A stretch of 64,000 nucleotides of DNA from Erinaceus europaeus. Taxonomy: Eukaryota; Chordata; Mammalia; Eulipotyphla; Erinaceidae. Position numbers and translations under genes: made by a program. The stretch covers positions 36,110,822 to 36,174,821 of the forward strand of contig NC_080171.1 in assembly GCF_950295315.1 (NCBI RefSeq), in the 5' to 3' direction. Positions 46,160-57,832 of the stretch are shown piece by piece (the stretch's first letter is position 1; each line of letters opens with the position of its first letter). The notes beneath the pieces were generated by a model. It was not told where the DNA came from. It was given only the letters and a program-made list of their open reading frames with translations, and did not search any database.

Positions 46160-46440
46160 TATGCCAGGGAGTTGGGCAGTAGCACAGCAGGTTAAGTGCA
46201 GGTGGTGCAAAGCACAAGGATCAGTGTAAGGATCCAGGTTCGAGCCCCCTGCTCCCCACCTGCAGGGTTAGTAGTTATTTCACAAGCCGTGAAGCAGGTC
46301 TGCAGGTGTCTTTCTCTCCCCCTGTCTTATTTCTCTCTGTCCTATCCAACAATGACATCAGTAAAAACAACAATAATAATAACTACAACACTAAAACAAG
46401 GGCAACAAAAGGGAATAAAAATATTTAAAAAAAATAAATT
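46160..46440 (+). repeat. SINE-A
   Basis: GGGAGTTGGGCAGTAGCACA, GGATCCAGGTTCGAGCCCCC and AAAACAAGGGCAACAAAAGG. An imperfect duplication around ATGCCA flanks it. Confidence 0.9.
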
Positions 46441-46550
46441 GTATGCCAACCACTTTATTACCTTGAAAAAAACAACAGGTTTGCTAATGTTCCTTTTAAT
46501 TTTATTATCAGAATGTTGTTTATATGCTTTGGCATGTTACATGGTTTTCA

Positions 46551-46591
46551 CATACATACATACATACATACATACATACATACATACATAC
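46551..46591. repeat. (CATA)n microsatellite
   Basis: Ten CATA units. Confidence 0.95.
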
Positions 46592-47689
46592 AAAATAGCT
46601 TACATTTTTAATGATTGGGGGGAAAGAGTTGTGATACACTGAAGGGCAGAAAACATAAAGCAATTACTAATCCTGAAACCTCCTTAAAGTAGATTCTATC
46701 CAGGGTCAGTTCCTCATTTTATAAGAGGACAAAAATGTTCTTCTTGCTAAGTCATTAACAGAATGACAGCGACACTCTACTTGTGCAATCTGGGTTTCCT
46801 TCTTTCATCAGTAACCCTTTTGACTTTGAAGCTATGCAATCTTTTAAATGCCAGCACCTTAAAAACTTTGCCAGTCAAGAAAAAACACAAATTCACCATG
46901 AAGTTTCAAACCTAAGCTTTCCATTCCAGTCTGCATTCCTAACAGGATGGACAAAAACCCAGCACCACTAAGCAGCAGTGAATAAGGACCCAACTGTGCT
47001 GACCTGATTTAATTTACTGCACCGGCCTCATGGAGCATTTAGCCATCCTTTAAGAATGCTTAAACCACCATGAAAAGCTGCAATGGGAATCACCAAACCA
47101 CTCTCCACCTGGACGAACATACCACAGTGGTTATGGGGTGAAATTCCAGAGAGAGCTGAGAAAATAGAGTAGCATTCACCAGACTGAAAGCACTGTCTCA
47201 AAGGCATTTGGTTGTTAAGCTTTTTGTAAGAAGAGGTGGAGGGGGAGAGAATAAAAGATAATGAGACACTTTGGGGCAGACCAAACTGATGATTCTAATG
47301 CTTAGAACCATCTGCCAAGCATATTTTCCTCATTATGTTGTTTACATAAATAAAATAGTCCCTTGCTAGGAGGGTTGAAAAATGTGTGGGCACATAAGAA
47401 AACTGAGTTCTTTAGTTTGCCTACATAATCTAGGTAATAAAAACTACTCTAAGGAAACCTACTCTTCTGACATTTGGGGGGGGCATTTATTTGGCCCCTT
47501 TCACTTTGGATCTGAGCTATTTTAAATCTGAACAACTACCCAAAAAATATGCATTTTCTTTAAAAAGTAGAAGTGCAGTAAAATGGATTTCATGGATTCA
47601 AGTATATTAACACAGAGAGAAGAGAAATGCAGGGGGTTAGGGAGACCTTCTAAACTTTTTTCTTTAAAGGTCTCCTTTTGTTAAGAAGA

Positions 47690-48560
47690 CTTCTTAATTT
47701 CTTTAAGTTGTCATGCCAATGGATTTTCATGGTCAGGCTAATTGGCAGCAGGAGGGGTGGGATGTGTATGTGATTTCATAAAATTAAGCAGGTCATTCCT
47801 CACTTTGAAAGCTCAAGTTGCCCCGGAAACACTGCTGCTTCCATCGTCATCTAATTTTGCCTCTTTTGTCCCACAGGACCCATCTTTAGGGAGGCATCAT
47901 TTATTTACAGGCCTTTCCACTGGGCTTCAGTGATCAGCCAATAATACTGTGGACACACACTTCTAATGGCCTATGTTTTGAAACTGAGTCTAATCTAATG
48001 GCGTGGGGCCCAAACTCCTTTTCCAGCACAGCCATTAAAGGATGTAGGTTATTGCTGTTGTCACCATTGATATTTGTCATTGTAATGTAATTAGGGCCCT
48101 AAAATGATGCATTACAGCCCTTGGCACAGCTTCTATTAAAATCTTTTCTTCTGCTCACTGAACTGCGACCTGCTTTCTGATGAGTAACAGACAGACAGCT
48201 TTAGGGTAAGGAGCAGATTCATCAAAGAAGTATTTTTCAGCTTTGGGGAAAGAGAACAGGAAAAAGGCAGCCTGGGAGGAAAAGCACTAGGAGAGGAAAA
48301 GCCACAACACACATTTGAATTTCATCTGACCACTTGAAATTCTGATTGCGTCTGATGAATCTAGCTTAGACAATATATTCCCAGTCTTTGAATCACATGG
48401 TTAATCAGGGCTCTAATCTGCTATCCATCAGTCTATGCCAGCACTGTAGCCTCCAATCAAATTTATAGGTGATGTGGCTCGTGCATCCCTGAGCAAGTAC
48501 ATTCACAGACAGCCTATTTAAACAGGCAAGGATTCTGAAATAATTGCTGTTAGGGTTACT
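47690..48560. promoter_or_regulatory. Candidate conserved noncoding (enhancer-like) block
   Basis: About 870 bases free of every repeat family named here, rich in homeodomain-type cores (GCTAATTGGC, TGTAATTAGGGCC, GGTTAATCAGGG) and SOX-like ATTGT words, with balanced composition. This is inference from texture only; conservation has not been measured. Confidence 0.35.
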
Positions 48561-48916
48561 GCATGTGATATTGATGCTTAAGGAACACAGCTAACTAACT
48601 ACTACCCTCAGGTAGCCATGATATTCCAAAATAGTATGGGCAGTGTCAACAAAAGAAAAACTGTCCCATACCAAAACATAACAAAAGCATTGTTTTTTCA
48701 GTTTGTTAAATACAGCAACAATTTTCCTCACTTCGTTAACCTAAGTGACACAGATTTGCCTACCCCCAACTCACTACCACCTTCCTCCTCCTGGGAGGAA
48801 GGAATTACTTTTCTATGATTTCTCACTTTTATGCCACCCCCCCCCCAAATGAACACTGGCTTAAAAAGGAAAAAAAATGTGCCAAGTATATTAGAAAAAA
48901 ATATAGTTTCCCCCCA

Positions 48917-48938
48917 CACACACACACACACACACACT
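48917..48938. repeat. (CA)n microsatellite
   Basis: About 11 CA units; a C9 run lies nearby at about 48838-48847. Confidence 0.93.
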
Positions 48939-49565
48939 AAAAGAGTCATTCTATAAATATCCTGTGGCTATGCAGTCAGCACCTGTCACATGAATGGCAA
49001 TGACCAATGGAATGGTATACAATAACAAAATATACAAGAAAGCCTTTTTACCATACTCCAAATCAAGAATCATTGGAAAAATATACCACTATTGTGCATC
49101 ATGAGAAAGCAGTGTCATGCACTCAAGTAAATATTACAAGTCAACCTCTGGTTTGAAAAGTAAAAACTACTAAGGCACACAATGTCAGGTGTTTTCTGTA
49201 TCGCTTATAGCCAATTATACTAGCTTTTTAAAGGAAAAAAATATACGAGAATTGAATTACATCACCTCAATATAGTACTTTTTTTTTCTATATCGGGAAG
49301 ACTGATGATTTCCAGTCAATAATAAAACACAGTGGTTTGTACACATGTAATATTTCTCAATTTCTCCACATAATTCAACCCCTCTAGGTACTCCTCTGCT
49401 GTCATGTTACAAGACCTGAACCCCAACCCCCAAGTTTTAATTTGGTGCAATACACCAAAATACAGTACATTTTTTTAAAGCAAGTTTACTTACATTATTT
49501 CTCCCTGTATGATTCCCTCTAGAACTTAAACAACTTTTAACACTGAGATAAAATACAAGTAACTT

Positions 49566-49889
49566 GTGGGTCGGGCGGTAGCTCAGTGGGTTAAGCACAC
49601 ATGGTACAAAGTGCGAGGATGGGTGTTAAGGATCCTGGTTTGAGCCCCCAGCTCCTCACTTGCAGAGGGGTCGCATCACAAGTGGTGAAGCAGGTCTGCA
49701 AGTGTCTATCTTTCCTCCTTTCTCCATTTCTTTCTATCCTATCCAACAACAATGATAGCAATAACAGTAACCACAACAACAATTTTTAAAAAGGGCAACA
49801 AAAAGGGAGAAAAAATATCCTCCAGGAGCAGTGGATTCACTGAGCCCCAGCAATAACCCTGGAGGCAAAAATAAATAAATAATAAATAA
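49566..49889 (+). repeat. SINE-A long variant, exact 18-bp TSD
   Basis: GGGTCGGGCGGTAGCTCAGT head, SINE-A body, then CCTCCAGGAGCAGTGGATTC and the AAAT tail. Perfect 18-bp duplication at 49548-49565 and 49890-49907. Confidence 0.95.
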
Positions 49890-50365
49890 ATAAAATACAA
49901 GTAACTTTATTCTAGGAGTCAAAAAATGTACAAACAATTGTTGGTTTAAAGAAATGTTTATTGGAGTTTTGAATCTCTCATCAAAATAAGAACACTACTA
50001 CATAGTCTTGTGGAAATAAAACAGACAAGTGTAACATTATTAGTAAAGCATTTCAACAGCCAAACAGGGAAAAAACAACACAAGCAAATATAGTTTCAAG
50101 AAAACATTCTTGAAAAATAACATTCCACGATTAGTTTCCTAACAGCAATTTCCCAAAAGCTGCAAGATCTATTATTTTATTTTATTTATTTATTTATTTG
50201 ATCTATTAGTAAATCGATTTGATTTTATTGAAGGAAAATTATGTTTGACAGTTTTTGGATTAAGTACAAATAAATCCTGCAATCATCTCCTTTACTCTTT
50301 TACCCCTATAGAACCAATTCAGTCAGAACTGTAATTTTTATTCCAATCAGGAAATAAATTATTTT

Positions 50366-50598
50366 TTAAATATTTATTTATTCCCTTTTGTTGCCCTTGT
50401 TTTATTGTTGTAGTCGTCGTTGGAAAGGACAGAGAGATGGGGAAGACAGAGAGGAGGAGAGAAAGACACCTGCAGGCCTGCTTCATGGCCTGTGAAGCGG
50501 CTACCCTGCAGGTGGGGAGCCAGAGGCTTGAGCCAGGATCCTTAGGCTAGTCCTTGTGTTTTGCGCCATCTGCGCTTAACCCGCTGGGCCCGATTCCC
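50366..50598 (-). repeat. SINE-A, minus strand
   Basis: TTTATTCCCTTTTGTTGCCC at left and CGCTTAACCCGCTGGGCCCG at right. The flanks CAGGAAAT..ATTATTTT form an imperfect duplication. Confidence 0.9.
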
Positions 50599-50696
50599 AG
50601 GAAATTATTTTGACTTGCCTAGCTTCAAACTTTCCCCAAAAAGGCACAGCTTGTGGAAACGGTCCTGACTAAGTCTAGATTAAAAAGTAAAAGTAT

Positions 50697-50855
50697 GTGG
50701 CCTGGGAGGTGGCATAGTGGATGGAGCACTGGACCTTTAAGCATGAGGTTCTGAGTTCATCACATGTACCAGAGTGATGTCTGGTTCTTTCTGTCTCTCC
50801 TGCTATCTTTCTCATTAATAAATAAATAAATAAATAAAATCTTTTAAAAAAAAAA
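50697..50855 (+). repeat. SINE-C
   Basis: GGCCTGGGAGGTGGCATAGT, GGTTCTGAGTTCATC, AGAGTGATGTCTGGTTCTTT and ATTAATAAATAAATAAAT. Confidence 0.9.
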
Positions 50856-50868
50856 GTAACAGTAAGTA

Positions 50869-51190
50869 TTGGGGACTGGGTGGTTGGCATACCAGGTTAA
50901 GCACACACAAGTATGTACAAGGACCTGGGGTTCAAGTAGCCACTCCCCACCTCTAGTGGGGGATGCTTCAGGAGCATCAAGTATGTATACAGGTATCTTT
51001 TCCTCTCTCTATTTTCTCCCTCCCCTCTCAATTGCTCTGTCCTATAAAATACCATATAAATGTCCTTTTTAAAATAGATTTAAAAAGAGAGAGAGAGAGA
51101 GAAAAGGAAAAAATGGCCACCAGAAGCGATGGATTTATAGTGCCCGCACCGAGTCCCAGGATAATCCTGGAGGCAAAAAAAAAAAAAAAA
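50869..51190 (+). repeat. SINE-B with long-variant 3' block
   Basis: GGACTGGGTGGTTGGCATAC head and body to about 51060, a GA-rich link, then GGCCACCAGAAGCGATGGAT and GGATAATCCTGGAGGCAAAA. Confidence 0.8.
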
Positions 51191-51489
51191 GAGAGAGAGA
51201 GACAGAGACAAAGAGACAGAAAAAGGAAGAGAGGGATGAAGAATTACTATCTATGTAGTGCTAAATTAGTACTAAAGGATATGAAAGTGACAATATTCAA
51301 CCATTTTTTCCCCAAGTCCTCAACCCAGGCAGTTTAGCTAAAACCATGATTCTGTGTAGCAAGCAAGTAGAAAAACCTAAAAAAGACACCATAAAGTACT
51401 TTATCAAAGATTCTGCTTACACCTAGATACCCTCCTCACCTACTTCCTATTTCACTTCCCTCAATCACTCTAAGGCTAACCTTGTCAGA

Positions 51490-52600
51490 TTCAAGTAAGG
51501 ACTATAAAAGCTGGATAAGGACAAGAGACCAGCATACTTTAATGATGGCTCTTTTAGTCACTACCAGGCCACCCCATCATCTAGGTAGGTAGGGCCCTAG
51601 TCAGGGAATCCTGGGATTTCCACATAAATATGATGGGCCTAGACCTCTAACAGATCCCTTTCTCCACCATCACTGGTCATATCTCCATCAAGAACAGCAT
51701 CATGGACCCTCTTGTGGACCCCTATAGGACCTTGCCCTCACTATGGAACAACAATGGTGAGGCCTGTCCTACTCTCTGAACTGAGGCAGGGTCAAAATAC
51801 TCTGTCACTAGAGAAGGACTGGTCCTGAAATGAGTGCAGCCTGGAATGTTCCTAGCTATGACCACGGAATTTGAGCTCAGACCAAGAGGGATGTAGAGGT
51901 TACACAGGCTCCTGTGCTGAATATAGGCTCCAGATCAGATAGATGGGGTTTACAGTTGCTCTTATTTGTATACTTTCCCCATATTTGGGAGCTACTCTCT
52001 GCCCAGATCCAGCTCTCTAGTCCCATTTCCAATACTGACATCATCTCCCTAGACAATACCTTTAGCCCACCTGCATGTTAGCTGTCAAGTTCGGGCAAAA
52101 ACTGATGAAGTCGAGGGCCCCTTGGAACATACCTAAAATACTTCCTAGCTTTTTCCAAAATGGAGATCCTCAAATCTCATCTGCTACATTCTTGCCTTTA
52201 GGTTCCTGATTATTAAACAATTTGTTTTGCTTTATCTCTTAATGCTTTTCAGACACCAAGTTGAAGATGCTACCATGACGCCAACCTGACCTCCCTAGGC
52301 CAACAACCTCACCAATGTGCCCTGAAACCTCACTTCTCCAGAGCTCTGCCCCACTAAGTAAAGAGAGAGACAGGCTGGGGGTATAGGTTGACCTGCCAAT
52401 ACCATGTCCAGCAGAGAAGCAATTACAAAAGTCAGACCCTTCCACCTTCTGCACCCCATAATGATCCTGGGTCCATACTGCCAGAGGGATAAAGAGTAGG
52501 GAGGCTTCCAATGGAGGGGATGGCATGCAGAATCTGGTGGTGGGAATTGTATCCCTCTTATCCTATGGTCTTGTCGATCACTATTAAATTAATAAATAAA
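51490..52600 (+). mobile_element. L1 3' UTR, long 5'-truncated copy
   Basis: The last ~350 bases align by eye with the other L1 ends (CCAGCAGAGAAGCAATTACA, GGTGGTGGGAATTGTATCCC). The upstream part from about 52070 matches the copy starting at 53147 (CCCACCTGCATGTTAGCTGT). The region 51490-52070 is assigned by continuity, so the left boundary is uncertain. No intact frame. Confidence 0.65.
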
Positions 52601-52602
52601 AA

Positions 52603-52728
52603 TGGGTGGAGTAGATAACATAATAGTTATGCAAAGAGACTCTCATGCTTGAGGTTCCAAAGCCCCAGGTTCAATCCTCCACACCACCGTGAACCATAGT
52701 TGAACAGTGCTCTGGTTAAAAAAATATG
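52603..52728 (+). repeat. SINE-D
   Basis: GGAGTAGATAACATAATAGT, GCCCCAGGTTCAATCCTCCA and GTTGAACAGTGCTCTGGTTA. Confidence 0.88.
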
Positions 52729-53146
52729 TGATTTTATTGATGTCAGTATCTCATGCAATGTCAGTCAGTTTTGTATTTTAAACTCATATTTATACTATTT
52801 TACTATGTGCTGTGTGATTTAGTACTAGTGCACACTTCTAACTGCACACAATGATTTTCTTAAGATGTATGGTACATAGGTTAATATAGTAGAGTACCTA
52901 TATTTCTTGAAATTATTTAGTCTATACCCAAAAGTGAAACTATTTTCTTGAAGCATTTTTTGCAGTGGTTTTAAAAAAAAAAAAAAACGTCTCCCTTCCT
53001 TTCACCTAAGCTTCTTAAAGTCTTTTAAGGAAATCTCAAATATTTGTGTCTTATCCTACCTACATCTTCTAGATTCTGGTTATTTGGTTTAAATACTGTT
53101 TTAAATGTTAACAGTGATACATTATCCAGGTTAAGAATGTACTGAG

Positions 53147-53756
53147 TGAGACCCAGACAATAATTAGGACCCACCTGCATATCAGATTTCAGGCTCAGGG
53201 GGAAAAGAAAAAAAAAAAAAAAAAAACACTAGTATAGCCACAGGCCCTTTGGAATATAACTAAAATTTGCCTACTAGCTATCTACAAAATGGAGGGAGGG
53301 TCCCCCAACTCTTCATCTGCACTTTTCCAGCCTTTAGGTCCATGACTGGTCAATTGTTTGGCTTTGTATGTTAACTCTATTTTCAACCACCAGGTTCCAA
53401 ATGCTAGCAGGATGCCAACCAGACTTCCCTGCACAGACAACCCCACCAATGTGTCCTGGAGCTCTGACTCCCCAAGCCCTTCCCCAATAGGGAAAGAGAG
53501 AGACAGGCTGGGAGTATGGATTGACCTGTCAATGCCCATGTTCAGTGGGAAAGCAGTTACAGAAGCCAGACCTTCAACCTTCTGCATCCCACAATGACCT
53601 TGGGTCCACACTCCCAGAGGGTTAAAGAATAGGAAAGCTATCAGGGGAAGGGATGGGATACAGAGTTTTGGTGGTGGGAATTGTGTGAAGTTGTACCCCT
53701 TTTATCCTATGGTTTAGTCAATGTTTATTTTTTTATAAATAAAAAATTTTTTAAAA
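53147..53756 (+). mobile_element. L1 3' end, 5'-truncated, with TSD
   Basis: A 610-bp insert of L1 3' UTR ends CCTTTTATCCTATGGTTTAG and an A-rich tail. The 14-bp duplication (13 of 14 match, AAGAATGTACYGAG) is at 53133-53146 and 53757-53770. It holds the unspliced sequence upstream of GTTCCA (ATTTTCAACCACCAG), useful for judging the copy at 58797. Confidence 0.9.
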
Positions 53757-54302
53757 AAGAATGTACCGAGAAATCCAATTACTCTACAAGGTCAAATCAT
53801 CTCTGTTCTAAATCTGGAAAAAAAAAAAAAAAAAAAACAACCAATATAATAAAAGTTATACTCAATTTCATAATGGGGTAGAGGGGGCTGTAGGAGGGAT
53901 GAGTCACAGGAAATTGAAATAGATGAGAGGAAATATCGGAATGTCAAGAATAAGTAAAGAAAATTACTTTCCTCTGGTCAGTTTAACTTCAGTCTTCACA
54001 GAACAAGGTGGAGCTAGTCATGGTACTATCTTACTGAGTACAAGATACACAAGATGTGCAAATGCTCACTGTCTAATAGCTCTGCCAGCTATTGGACTTT
54101 CTCCTCTCGTGTCCATTTCCCTGAATCTCTCTCCACCCTCAGTTGATCCAATTAACATAAATTTATGGGTGTCACTGGATGCCAATTTACAAAGTATTTT
54201 CATTCTCAGTAACAGTGGGAACAACAAATACTCGTGCCTATAATAAACAAAAATCATTCACCCTGATTTTTCCCCAACATAATCTATGAGATTAAAATGT
54301 CT

Positions 54303-54430
54303 GTTAGGTCTGGGGAAATAGCATGACTATGCAAAAGACTTTGATGCTTGACATATCAAAGGCCCCCTGTTCAATCTACTACACTATCACAAACCAGACC
54401 AGAAAAGAACAGTACTTTGGTAAATAAATA
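54303..54430 (+). repeat. SINE-D
   Basis: GGTCTGGGGAAATAGCATGA, CCCCCTGTTCAATCTACTAC and ACAGTACTTTGGTAAATAAA. Confidence 0.8.
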
Positions 54431-54495
54431 AAATGTATATGAAAAATGCTTAATGATGAGGAACTTTGGGTAAGGGCATAAAATCAATTAGGAAA

Positions 54496-54770
54496 GGGAG
54501 TCAGGCGGTAGCACAGTGGGTTAAACGCACGTAGCACGAAGCACAACCACCAGTGTAAGGATCCTGGTTTGAGTCCCCGGCTCCCCACTTGCAGGGGAGT
54601 CACTTCACAGGCGGTGAAGGAGGTCTGCAGGCTTCTATCTTTCTCTCCCCCCTCTGTCTTCCCCTCCTCTCTCCATTTCCTTGTCCTCTATGTAACAACA
54701 ACATCAATAAAAAAAACAAGGGCAACAAAGGGGAAAATAAATTTTTAAAAAATTTTTTGGGTCTAAAAAA
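54496..54770 (+). repeat. SINE-A, exact TSD
   Basis: GGGAGTCAGGCGGTAGCACA head and a complete body. Perfect 10-bp duplication AATTAGGAAA at 54486-54495 and 54771-54780. Confidence 0.93.
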
Positions 54771-54833
54771 AATTAGGAAAATAAAAACCACTAATGGGTC
54801 ATTATCGCGTTCTTATAGAGAACACCTATTTCT

Positions 54834-54873
54834 CACCATGTGCGCTTATCCTGCTGTGCTACTGCCAGGCCCA
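54834..54873 (-). repeat. 40-bp tail-less SINE-A head with perfect 15-bp TSD
   Basis: The insert is the complement of the first ~40 bases of SINE-A only: on the minus strand CCTGGCAGTAGCACAGCAGG then ATAAGCGCACATGGTG. There is no body and no A-rich tail. The perfect duplication AGAACACCTATTTCT is at 54819-54833 and 54874-54888. It stops around the position of the tRNA anticodon loop, which fits the published class of tailless retropseudogenes. Confidence 0.85.
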
Positions 54874-54979
54874 AGAACACCTATTTCTAATGAAGCAACA
54901 TGCCCCCTACCTTTTATTCGCCAAAAGGCACATTCATTTTTCTGTCTAACCTCTTAAGTTGAATAGTTCTTGTTAGTTT

Positions 54980-55400
54980 GTTGATATTTTTCTTGTTCAT
55001 TTATTTTTATCTTCACCTATATTCACATTCCTCAGTTATTTCCATTTTCTCATCCTATTCTAGTATGGTCTCTATTAGTTTTGTCAGCCTCTTCCTAGTA
55101 ATAGAAAAGTCATTCTCAAACCCATCATGCCAAGATAGTTTACAACTCTTCTGCTCATACCATGCTGCCAAGCATTTCCTCTACCAACCAAAGAAGAAAG
55201 AATGCTTCAAAAATGGGAGTAAGCAAAGCATGCCAAGCATGAGGAAGAGACACCCTCTGCCTAACCTGCCTTTCCCAGGTCTTCCCAGGGCTCATTCCCT
55301 GCATTTCAGTCTTTGCCCTCAAGACATGTTCACTCACCTTCCTCCTTCTCTGGCATCTTATCCTGACCACAGTCTGGTTCATTAGTCTTTTTCAGTCTTT
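54980..55400 (-). repeat. L2-like ancient LINE remnant, minus strand
   Basis: CATTTCAGTCTTTGCCCTCA, CACTCACCTTCCTCCTTCTC and CTTATCCTGACCACAG resemble the complement of the L2 3' segment (CTTCCTCAGAGAGGCCTTCCCTGACCAC). The open frame of 135 codons across it has no recognisable protein. Confidence 0.4.
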
Positions 55401-55439
55401 AAAATCATTTGATATTATCTCACTTAAAAAAAAAAAAGT

Positions 55440-55690
55440 AACTATTAGGCGCATAGCACCAAAGTAAAAGACTCTGGGGTGAGGGGGTGCGGTCAGAGTA
55501 CAGGTCCTGGAAAAGGATGCCAGAGGACCTAGTGGGGGTTATATTGTTATGTGGAAAACAAAACTGAGAAATATCATGCATGCACAAACTATTGTATTTA
55601 CTGGCGATGATAAAATGTAAAAATGTAAAAAAAATAAAATAAAATAAAATAAAAAATAAATAAAAATAAAAATGTAAAAAAAATAAAATA
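55440..55690 (+). repeat. Retroelement 3' end of unassigned family (copy 1)
   Basis: AAAGGATGCCAGAGGACCTA, TCATGCATGCACAAACTATT and GTATTTACTGGCGATGATAA, then AAAATAAAATAAAAT. It shares these words with 58110-58290. Possibly another L1 subfamily 3' end or an LTR end. Confidence 0.6.
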
Positions 55691-55714
55691 AATCAAAAGC
55701 TTTAAAAAAGTTTA

Positions 55715-55830
55715 TTTCTCAAACTTTAACATGCATATTAATCACCTGGGAATATTTAAAAACTCATCCTAGAAGAAGACCTGAAAGTTTACACTTCTAA
55801 CAAACTCCAAAGTAATACTGCCATCCTGGA
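55715..55830 (-). repeat. MER5A-like DNA transposon fragment
   Basis: TCTCAAACTTTAACATGCAT, ATTAATCACCTGGGAATATT and TACACTTCTAACAAACTCC follow the MER5A consensus (caaactttagtgtgcat...aatcacctgg...atttctaacaagttcc). Strand is by convention only. Confidence 0.55.
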
Positions 55831-56364
55831 CCCACAAAGGACAATTCTAATAGCCATCCTTGAATTCACATAAAGTGAAACTGTAATTTCTACTAATTCA
55901 AGATGTAATGGTCACAAGGATTATGTATGCCACCACATGTGCAGACCACTTCACACCTACTTAAGTCTTGGACAGTCAGAGCCAGGCTGAGAGAGCCATT
56001 GTCACAACTGCAGCACTGAAAACTCCAAGACAGAACTCATCATTCTAACCCCCAGCATTCCTGGTTCAGATACTGCCACAGCATCTCATGTATGGGATGT
56101 TATGTACAGATTCAGTTACACAAATCCCCTCCCTCAGCCTCCCTGATAAACTTTTTTGAATCCTCTCTCTCTGTAGGAAAGTTCTGATAATTAGGACACT
56201 TTAATTTAAAAATCAGCTTATAACTCTTGTCTGCCATTGTTACAGAATGCCCAACACACAAAAGCCCACTTATCACCCACCAATTTCTTTCTCCAAACTC
56301 TTTAATGATTCAGATATGACTGACCCTCTAGCCCTGGCAAAAGCTACCTTGACAGAGGCTAGAT

Positions 56365-56520
56365 TGGGGGCCAGGATTGGGGGCCAGGTGTCAGCCATCT
56401 GGTAAAGCTCACCTATATACGGTGGAAGCTTCATGAGTGGTAAAACAGTTAGAGGTCTCTTTCTCTCACTTCTCCCCATTCCCTCTCAATTTCACTATTT
56501 CTATCAAAAAAATTAATGAA
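56365..56520 (+). repeat. SINE-B, eroded
   Basis: GGGGGCCAGGTGTCAGCCAT head, AAGCTTCATGAGTGGTAAAA and CAATTTCACTATTTCTATCA; the B box is missing. Confidence 0.65.
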
Positions 56521-56569
56521 TGAATGAAAAATGTTTAACTTATTTACAGGGAGGCTGGACTAAAACTTT

Positions 56570-56845
56570 TTTTTTTCTCCAACAAGGTTATTGGTGGGGC
56601 TTGGTGTCTGCATTAGGACTCCACTGCTCCTGGTGGCCATGTTTTCCTGTATTTTTTTTTATTAGATAGGACAGAGAGAAACAGAGAGGACAGGGAAAGA
56701 GAGAGAGAAGGAAAGATAGACAACTACAGACCTACTTCACCACTTGTGAAGTGGACCCACTGCAGGGGCAGGGGCTCAAACCTGGGTCCCTGCACTCACT
56801 AATACTAATATGTGCACTTAACTGGATGCACCACCACCCAGTCCA
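56570..56845 (-). repeat. SINE-B long variant, minus strand
   Basis: TGGTGGGGCTTGGTGTCTGC (complement of the 3' block), then GATAGGACAGAGAGAAACAG and CTCAAACCTGGGTCCCTGCA. The head end is GGATGCACCACCACCCAGTC. Confidence 0.8.
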
Positions 56846-56904
56846 CAGAACAGTGTGTTTCCTATAATATGGCTCAAAGATGTTTTCCATGTTTTCTTTT
56901 TTCT

Positions 56905-57150
56905 TTTTAGCCTCCAGAGTTATTGCTGGGGCTCAGTGCCTGCACAAGAATCCACTGCTCCTGTGGCCATTTTTCAACTTTTTGTACAGGACAGAGGGGG
57001 AAGGGAAGACAGAGAAGGAGAAACAAAGATAGACACCACTTATGAAGTGACCCTCCCCTACCCCCCACAGGCAGGAAGCCAGAGCTCTAACAAGGATCCT
57101 TGCACTTCATACTATGTGCACTTAACCCAGTGCACCACCACCTGACTGCA
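56905..57150 (-). repeat. SINE long variant, minus strand, shortened
   Basis: CTCCAGAGTTATTGCTGGGG (3' block complement), GACAGAGGGGGAAGGGAAGA and CTTAACCCAGTGCACCACCA. Part of the middle is deleted. Confidence 0.78.
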
Positions 57151-57189
57151 ACCCTTGCCCCCATGTTTTCTTCTGTATAATAGTTTAGT

Positions 57190-57292
57190 AAAGGCTGCAG
57201 GAGATAGTATAATGGCTTCATGCCTGAGGCTCAGTACCAGGTACAATCCTCCAACTGCTATAAACCAGTGCTGAACAGTGCTGGGGGGTGGG
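57190..57292 (+). repeat. SINE-D
   Basis: GCAGGAGATAGTATAATGGC, TACCAGGTACAATCCTCCAA and GTGCTGAACAGTGCTGGGGG. Confidence 0.78.
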
Positions 57293-57384
57293 GGGGAGTT
57301 TACTAGAGAAAATTAAAGGCATAGGAAACTACTATCATCAATTAGTGTTTTTGCATTTTGAGTTACTTTAAAAATGTATTTCAA

Positions 57385-57573
57385 GGGCTGAGGGAGACAG
57401 CATAATGGTTATGTAAAAGACATGCCTGAGGCTCTGAGGTCCCAGGTTCAATCCTCAGCAGCACTATAAGCCAGAACCAGTGCTCTGGTTCCTCTGTCCT
57501 TCTCCCTCTCCTCCTCTCATTCTCTCTGTTATCACTCTTATTAAGATAAATAAACAAATTATTTTTTAAGAGG
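57385..57573 (+). repeat. SINE-D, exact TSD
   Basis: GGGCTGAGGGAGACAGCATA head, CCCAGGTTCAATCCTCAGCA and ATTAAGATAAATAAACAAAT tail. Perfect 13-bp duplication AAATGTATTTCAA at 57372-57384 and 57574-57586. This shows the full D unit is about 180 bp. Confidence 0.93.
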
Positions 57574-57594
57574 AAATGTATTTCAAACTACTCT

Positions 57595-57783
57595 TTTTTT
57601 TAAATTTTTAATATCTTTATTGACTGGATAAAGACAGCCAGAAATAAAAAGGGAAGGGGAGAGAGAAAGGAAGAGAGAGATACCTGCAGCACTGCTTCAC
57701 CACTCATAAAGCAGGGCTCAAACCAGGGTCCTTGAGCACTGTAACATGTACACTTAACCAGGTGTGCCACCACCTGGCTCCTC
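57595..57783 (-). repeat. SINE-B, minus strand
   Basis: TTTTAATATCTTTATTGACT, CTCAAACCAGGGTCCTTGAG and AGGTGTGCCACCACCTGGCT. Confidence 0.9.
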
Positions 57784-57832
57784 AAGCTATTCTTAAATTG
57801 TATGGGAAAAAAAAAAACCTGCAGTTGCCCTT

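Noticed and set aside
45943..46591. CRISPR-like regular repeats
   Set aside because: They are ordinary microsatellites with no unique spacers, and the genome is mammalian.
54978..55385. 135-codon plus-strand open frame with a hydrophobic start
   Set aside because: It crosses an L2-like remnant; the hydrophobic start comes from T-rich DNA.
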